A stretch of 64,000 nt of DNA, taken from NCBI GenBank assembly GCA_037976565.1, contig CP137671.1, positions 13,887,229 to 13,951,228 of the forward strand. The letters are read 5' to 3'. The notes under the pieces are model-generated. The model saw only the letters and a program-made list of their open reading frames with translations, did not search any database and had not been told where the DNA came from. The stretch comes from Mesocentrotus franciscanus. Taxonomy: Eukaryota > Echinodermata > Echinoidea > Camarodonta > Strongylocentrotidae. The translations under genes and the position numbers were made by a program. Positions 59,691 through 64,000 of this stretch are shown here, piece after piece; position 1 is the first letter of the stretch; every line of letters begins with the position of its first letter.

Positions 59691-61655
59691 CATGAATTTG
59701 AATGACTTGAAATATTGTGTTGAAAATTGTGTTGAAAATTGTGCTAAAAGTTGATTTTCCTTCATTTTGTTAAATTCTCAGTGTGAGAGTAATTTTTTAA
59801 TTATGTATTTTGTATTTGTTCGTCGACGTATACTAATTGCGATATCTAAAACAAGCTTTTTTAGATTTTCATCTCTTAGGAAATCTTCAGACTTTATTTT
59901 GCTTTTGGAATACTATGAGCTTTGGTACAACGCACATTTGTCTCTTACATTTATTCATTTATACACAGAAGAAAAAGATCCAATGCCAAGAGCCAATTAT
60001 ATAATTTGTTGAACTCTCAATGCAGTTTTATAATATACAATGAAAGCTGTGTGCAATAAAAATCGTATAAAAACATAAGATCTTACTCCGTGCATCTTAC
60101 AATGTATATGTCCGCGATAGTATTACACTCTGCCGCCATCAATCGTTTTATCCTGAGTAATGTTGGGTGGGATTAATGATTAATCCATGATGCATATTTA
60201 CATGACAGATGAGGTGCTAGAGACCACGCCAACCATAAATATGTCGAGTTCAACTCTTGTAGTCATGACAAAATTTATGATCATGTGCTTGTAGACAGAC
60301 GAGTATAATAAAGTTCAAAGTTTCAATTGTCTTTAGATTTTTTTTAACGGAAGGAAATAGTTTATTGTGTCTATTTTCCATTCTTGATGTATCATTGAAA
60401 TAATGCATCGAAAAACTGTCGTTATGTTCGCTGAAACAGTATATTTGGTGAATTCTTTTGAGAGAACTGGAATTGCACAATAATTTTGAAGTTTTAGTGA
60501 TTATCTTTAAGGTGTACACTTCTATGGCTTCCCTACTAATAATCACGCTTTGTGCCAATGTACAGCATACAGGCATAACAATGCATGCAACACGTTGAGT
60601 TCTTCCAGTCTTGTTTAAATAACACGTCGTTTTGTTTTCATAGAAAACATTAATGTGTCCCATGTTGGAAAGAGTTGGAATAAGTTAAATTTTTACAAAG
60701 CGTGGCTCGAAGTAACTTGTTTTGCAATAAATTAAATTGTGATTTAAAAAACGCAATATAGTCTCACTTTCGTTACACTGTTATCTAAAAAGTTGGGTTG
60801 TGTTGTATAGGCCCAAGCAGGGGCGGATCCAGCCGGCGGCAAGGGAGGGGGCCTAAAAAGGGGCCCACTTCGTGCGAAAATTTGAAAATCGTGCCGGTCG
60901 ATTTTTCGCTCAGTGGGGGTAGTGTGTGCAAAAAAAAAAAAAAAATTTTTGCACCCGAAAATTTTTTTTCCCCCCGGGAAGGGTAATTTTTTCTCCACCA
61001 CCACCCCCCCCCCTTGGGCGCCAGGGGTAGTGAGCACAATTTTTTTGGCACCCGAAAAATTTTTCCCTACAGGAAGGGTTATTTTTTTCAAACGCCCTCC
61101 CCTTGGGCGCCAGGGAGGGCCCAACTTCTTTTTTCAAAAAAGGGTGTTTTTACCTGTTTTTTCTAGGGAGGGGCCCGGGCCCCCCCCCTCTGGATCCGCC
61201 AATGGGCCCAAGGCCTGATTAAAAGTGTCCAACTGCCCAAAAATGTTTCGAATAAAGTTAGACATGACATTACACTGTATAAAATAAAATGTAATGGGTA
61301 GATTTAACAGATGGTATACCATAGATAAGGTAAAACGTATTTTAACAAAATTCTTATAAGTATCATTTTACGAGTGATTCATTGCAAGACACATATATCG
61401 AAAAGTTTAATTCGTGCTCAAAATTTACATTATACAGTATTATATTACAGGCTTCTTGCAACTATAAACAGTAATATCATCTCATTAGAGATTTGTTTTG
61501 GTTGAAAACTAGCTTAATACCTACAACAGAGAGAAATTAAGATCAAATCCCTAACTGCATTAAAAACGCTTACATCCTTTGGCTTACATACACACACCCA
61601 CATACCAACGCGCGCGTGCGCACACACACACACACACACTACAAATTATATCACC
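59680..61655 (+). repeat. Dispersed ~1.3-kb duplication, copy B
   Basis: Counterpart of 28976-30240, enlarged by the element at 60818-61204 and smaller indels. It ends in a CA-repeat (61619-61642), as copy A does. Confidence 0.8.
60818..61204. mobile_element. hAT-type non-autonomous element with 8-bp TSD
   Basis: 387 bp. Ends CAGGGGCGGATCCAG and, from the right, CATTGGCGGATCCAG. Flanked by GGCCCAAG at 60810-60817 and 61205-61212. Copy A of the surrounding duplication has a single GGCCTCAG and no insert. An 8-bp duplication and CAG ends fit the hAT superfamily. Purine/pyrimidine runs inside explain the spurious open frames. Confidence 0.88.
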
Positions 61656-61743
61656 AAACTATAAAAACTCGTCGCTTTCTACGTAAGCCTATACGGTAAA
61701 CATATGTATTGCACTGAATTTGACTAAAGGATTAAAGAAATAA

Positions 61744-61996
61744 AGGGGAAGTCTACCCTGATATTACGTTGGTTTGAAGAGAAAGCAGACAAATTTGAGA
61801 ACGGGTCAGTAGAAGCTTGAGCAAAATCCGATTACAAAAATAAGAAAGTTTTGAACTATTGAAGGTGCGATCAATAAAACGCAAATTAGCAACTTTGTGA
61901 CGGATAATCGGATATTGCTCAAGCTTCCAATTACCTCTTTCTCTCATTTTTCTGCTTTCTCTTAAATCCAACGTAATATCAGGATGGGCTTCCCCT
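61744..61996. mobile_element. MITE, AGGGGAAGTC family, ~50-bp TIRs
   Basis: Ends AGGGGAAGTCTACCCTGATA and, from the right, AGGGGAAGCCCATCCTGATA, with inverted similarity through AGAGAAAGCAGA. Related to 18793-19230. The flanking TTAA is decayed on both sides. Confidence 0.85.
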
Positions 61997-62167
61997 TTGA
62001 TACAACATTCTTGCATGTCTTCATTTTCAGTATATTGTATGATATCCTATCGGCATTTTTCTGACATTGACGACAAGTAGGCGCTATTGTTTTCAGATCA
62101 GAATCTCATTTTCCTGCATTACACGAACTGAATTTGACGCTTTGCTATATGAAGCATAATTATTACC

Positions 62168-62640
62168 CTAGGCCACAGGAGAATATACAAAATCAGTGCA
62201 AGAGACAATCATTTCTTCATTGGGCTCTCCTTCGTATAAGCAACAGCTAAAGGAAATATCCAACCTCCAGAAAGCGGCGGATATGACGTTATCAAACAAA
62301 TGTACTGGTTTGGACGAATCTAAGTGAGAGCACTTCTTAGAGCCCTGAAAGCACATAAGAAATCCGCCCACCTTGTAGGCAGCGGTGGCATTACATCGCA
62401 CCTCTTCCCACGTTCTCGAGTAGATGTTGTTTATGAACCAACATTCAGCTCTGCCTGGCGGGGTAATGAAATCTAGAAAAGCAACCTTCATTCTTTTACA
62501 TCTTCTCCTCCATCCTCATGCAAAGCGAGAACGTAAAAACCAACATCCATCGATTTGACATTGGCTATGGAGAGTGAGACAGTTAGGTTAGACGTATCTT
62601 CCTTGCTTCTACGACTATTAACATCAAATCACCCTCTCTT
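62168..62640 (-). pseudogene. Small Ig-family gene 3, truncated and frameshifted
   Basis: Minus strand. First, the end of a V-like domain (LTVSLSIANVKSMDVGFYVL), again with DxGxY and no F-strand cysteine. A frame change near 62490 follows, consistent with one lost base in AAAGAATGAAG. The six-cysteine module comes next: AECWF, EEVRCNA, FLMCFQGSKKC, FSCCLY, VSCTDF. It ends at TAG (62168) without stalk or anchor. Upstream, the dispersed repeat copy B begins about 62646, so signal peptide and most of the V-like domain are missing. The paralogue at 48324-49223 is intact. A secreted fragment is conceivable, but no start fits. Confidence 0.72.
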
Positions 62641-62645
62641 TTTCT

Positions 62646-62902
62646 GTAAATTGCTGAAGTGACCAACTCTAATCGGGAGCGCCAGGAGTATCAAGCCTGA
62701 CAGATATGAGCGCTATACAATAACTCAATATTATTATTATTATTACAGAAAGACTACCTGTCAATAAAGATTTCATATTATGTTTATATGGAATAGTCTA
62801 TCTCATCGAAACCTGTGCTAAAGTGACCTGTAACATAAAGACCACCAGTAATAAAGACCACAGTTCTTGTCTCCATTGAGCAGACTTTCTGTACAGGTTT
62901 CA

Positions 62903-62935
<33 letters not shown>

Positions 62936-64000
62936 ACGTTGATTTCCTCGTTTTGGAATTGATAGCATTTTATTTTAGCAATTGCCTTTGGCAACCAGTC
63001 CAGAAATCCCGAGTTCAGAAAATCAAACTACATTTTTTTTCGAACTCTCTATCAAGACCACCAGTTTAAAGACGACAGTTCTTGTCTCCCTTTTTCAGAT
63101 TTTTCTGCACAAGTTTCGCTGCATAAGTATAATGTGGGTTTCCTTGCTTTGACTTGTTAATACCTATTTGATTGCAGCTACAAATGTATTACTTTTGGCA
63201 ACCAGTCTGTCAATCCCAAGTCCAGTCAAGCAAACTACCTTTGCAATGGGTTTTACGGACCACATGGAAACCATCTGGAAGATGAAAAGCTGCCCGGAGC
63301 AAGCGCAAAGGAATTTCGTCTTTTTGGAGCCAGTGGGGCCATATACCTCATATGGGTTCATGCCTTTCTTGCTCTCCACAATTGATTTCAAGATAGAAAT
63401 ATATCATCTTGAACTTCAGAATTCTTACCACCATGGCATACAGTTCATTTCTTTAAGATAAGTTCATGAAACAGTAATACTTTCATTTCAAGGTCAAAAG
63501 TATATCAGGGTTCAAAGTCTTGTGTGGACAGTTTGTTTGGTGTCAAATGCTGTAAACTCGATGCTTTCCCCTAACAGCTATAAATTTATATCTCTGAAGA
63601 AAATTTGGCTTGCGCCTAATAATAAAGATCGCGTATTCGACCTGGTAATTAAAAAGTGTCAGAAAAAAAAATCTTGAAACCAGCGGGATTTAAACCTTCC
63701 ATCTACTCATTGCTGGGCAGCGACTCTATCCCCAGACCATCACTGGTCTTTGGCACAGTCACAGTGAAGTGGAAACAAATACCACAGCTCTCCTAATACT
63801 GGCTCATTGATATTCAACAGTCCGTAATTAGGACAATAGGCTAGCTTTGAATGTAAGGCTACCTCAAGAAATGTAAAAGTTCAAAGACTTTTTCTGACTT
63901 GTTTGCAAATACAAGATCCTGCACGCGATCTTTACTTATTGGGTGCAAGCCGAAATTTCTGTACAAATTAAAATTACTCCAAGGAAGCTTAACATTAAAA
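62646..64000. repeat. Dispersed ~1.08-kb repeat, copy B (runs off the window)
   Basis: Counterpart of 12350-13430, with an insertion at about 62672-62745 (ends in an ATT microsatellite) and a (TA)n expansion at 62906-62933. It contains the tRNA-like core at 63668-63755 with B-box GGTTTAAATCC and the flanking inverted arms at about 63585-63660 and 63895-63975. Confidence 0.8.

Noticed and set aside
60744..61218. Overlapping 62-126-aa frames on both strands
   Set aside because: They translate the homopolymer-rich hAT-type element.
18129..62000. CRISPR-like or prokaryotic mobile features
   Set aside because: No regularly spaced short identical repeats with unique spacers; spliced genes and animal transposons show a eukaryotic genome.

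Overview
The window is animal genomic DNA: AT-rich, with long introns, canonical GT-AG splice sites, abundant microsatellites, and many interspersed transposons and tRNA-derived repeats. The two conserved genes are clear orthologues of vertebrate proteins. The repeats (TTAA-flanked MITEs with AAAGGGGAAGTCCACC-type ends, PIF/Harbinger, CR1-like LINEs, tRNA-type SINEs) together with fast-evolving single-exon Ig genes suggest a marine deuterostome, most likely an echinoderm such as a sea urchin. The taxon is an inference, not a database result.

Left part (1-10.5 kb): two housekeeping metabolic genes lie head to head. The first five coding exons of a BDH2/DHRS6-type short-chain dehydrogenase are on the minus strand, and the gene runs off the left edge. 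A complete seven-exon pyridoxal kinase (PDXK) is on the plus strand. About 383 bp separate the two ATGs, and this shared promoter carries a CACGTG E-box, a TATA-like box and a TACGTACG inverted repeat. The introns hold foldback elements, including a 60-bp hairpin bounded by 13-bp direct repeats.

Middle (10.5-48 kb): a transposon-rich stretch. It holds a ~1.08 kb dispersed repeat with a tRNA-like core (second copy at the right edge), a decayed LINE, several TTAA-flanked MITEs (some nested), a complete but inactivated PIF/Harbinger element with TAA target duplications (21970-25034), a disrupted small Ig-family gene, a 950-bp element with 46-bp perfect terminal inverted repeats, a CR1-like LINE 3' end, and a five-unit tandem array (33411-46356). 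The array began inside that LINE and shows a unit-specific SINE insertion and a shared 0.9-kb deletion.

Right part (48-64 kb): an intact small secreted or surface Ig-family gene (299 aa, plus strand) lies convergent with an intact, apparently intronless transmembrane Ig receptor (673 aa, minus strand). The receptor has four Ig domains and a tyrosine-rich tail carrying YMDM, YDIP, YEN and YIN docking motifs. A third, broken member of the small Ig family lies at 62.2-62.6 kb. The three small genes share an N-terminal V-like domain without the canonical Ig cysteines and a C-terminal six-cysteine Ig-like module; the large receptor's fourth domain begins with a similar motif. This cluster is the most promising candidate for an undescribed system: a birth-and-death family of surface Ig proteins next to a signalling receptor.

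Everything else between genes is repeat DNA or sequence in which I recognise nothing.
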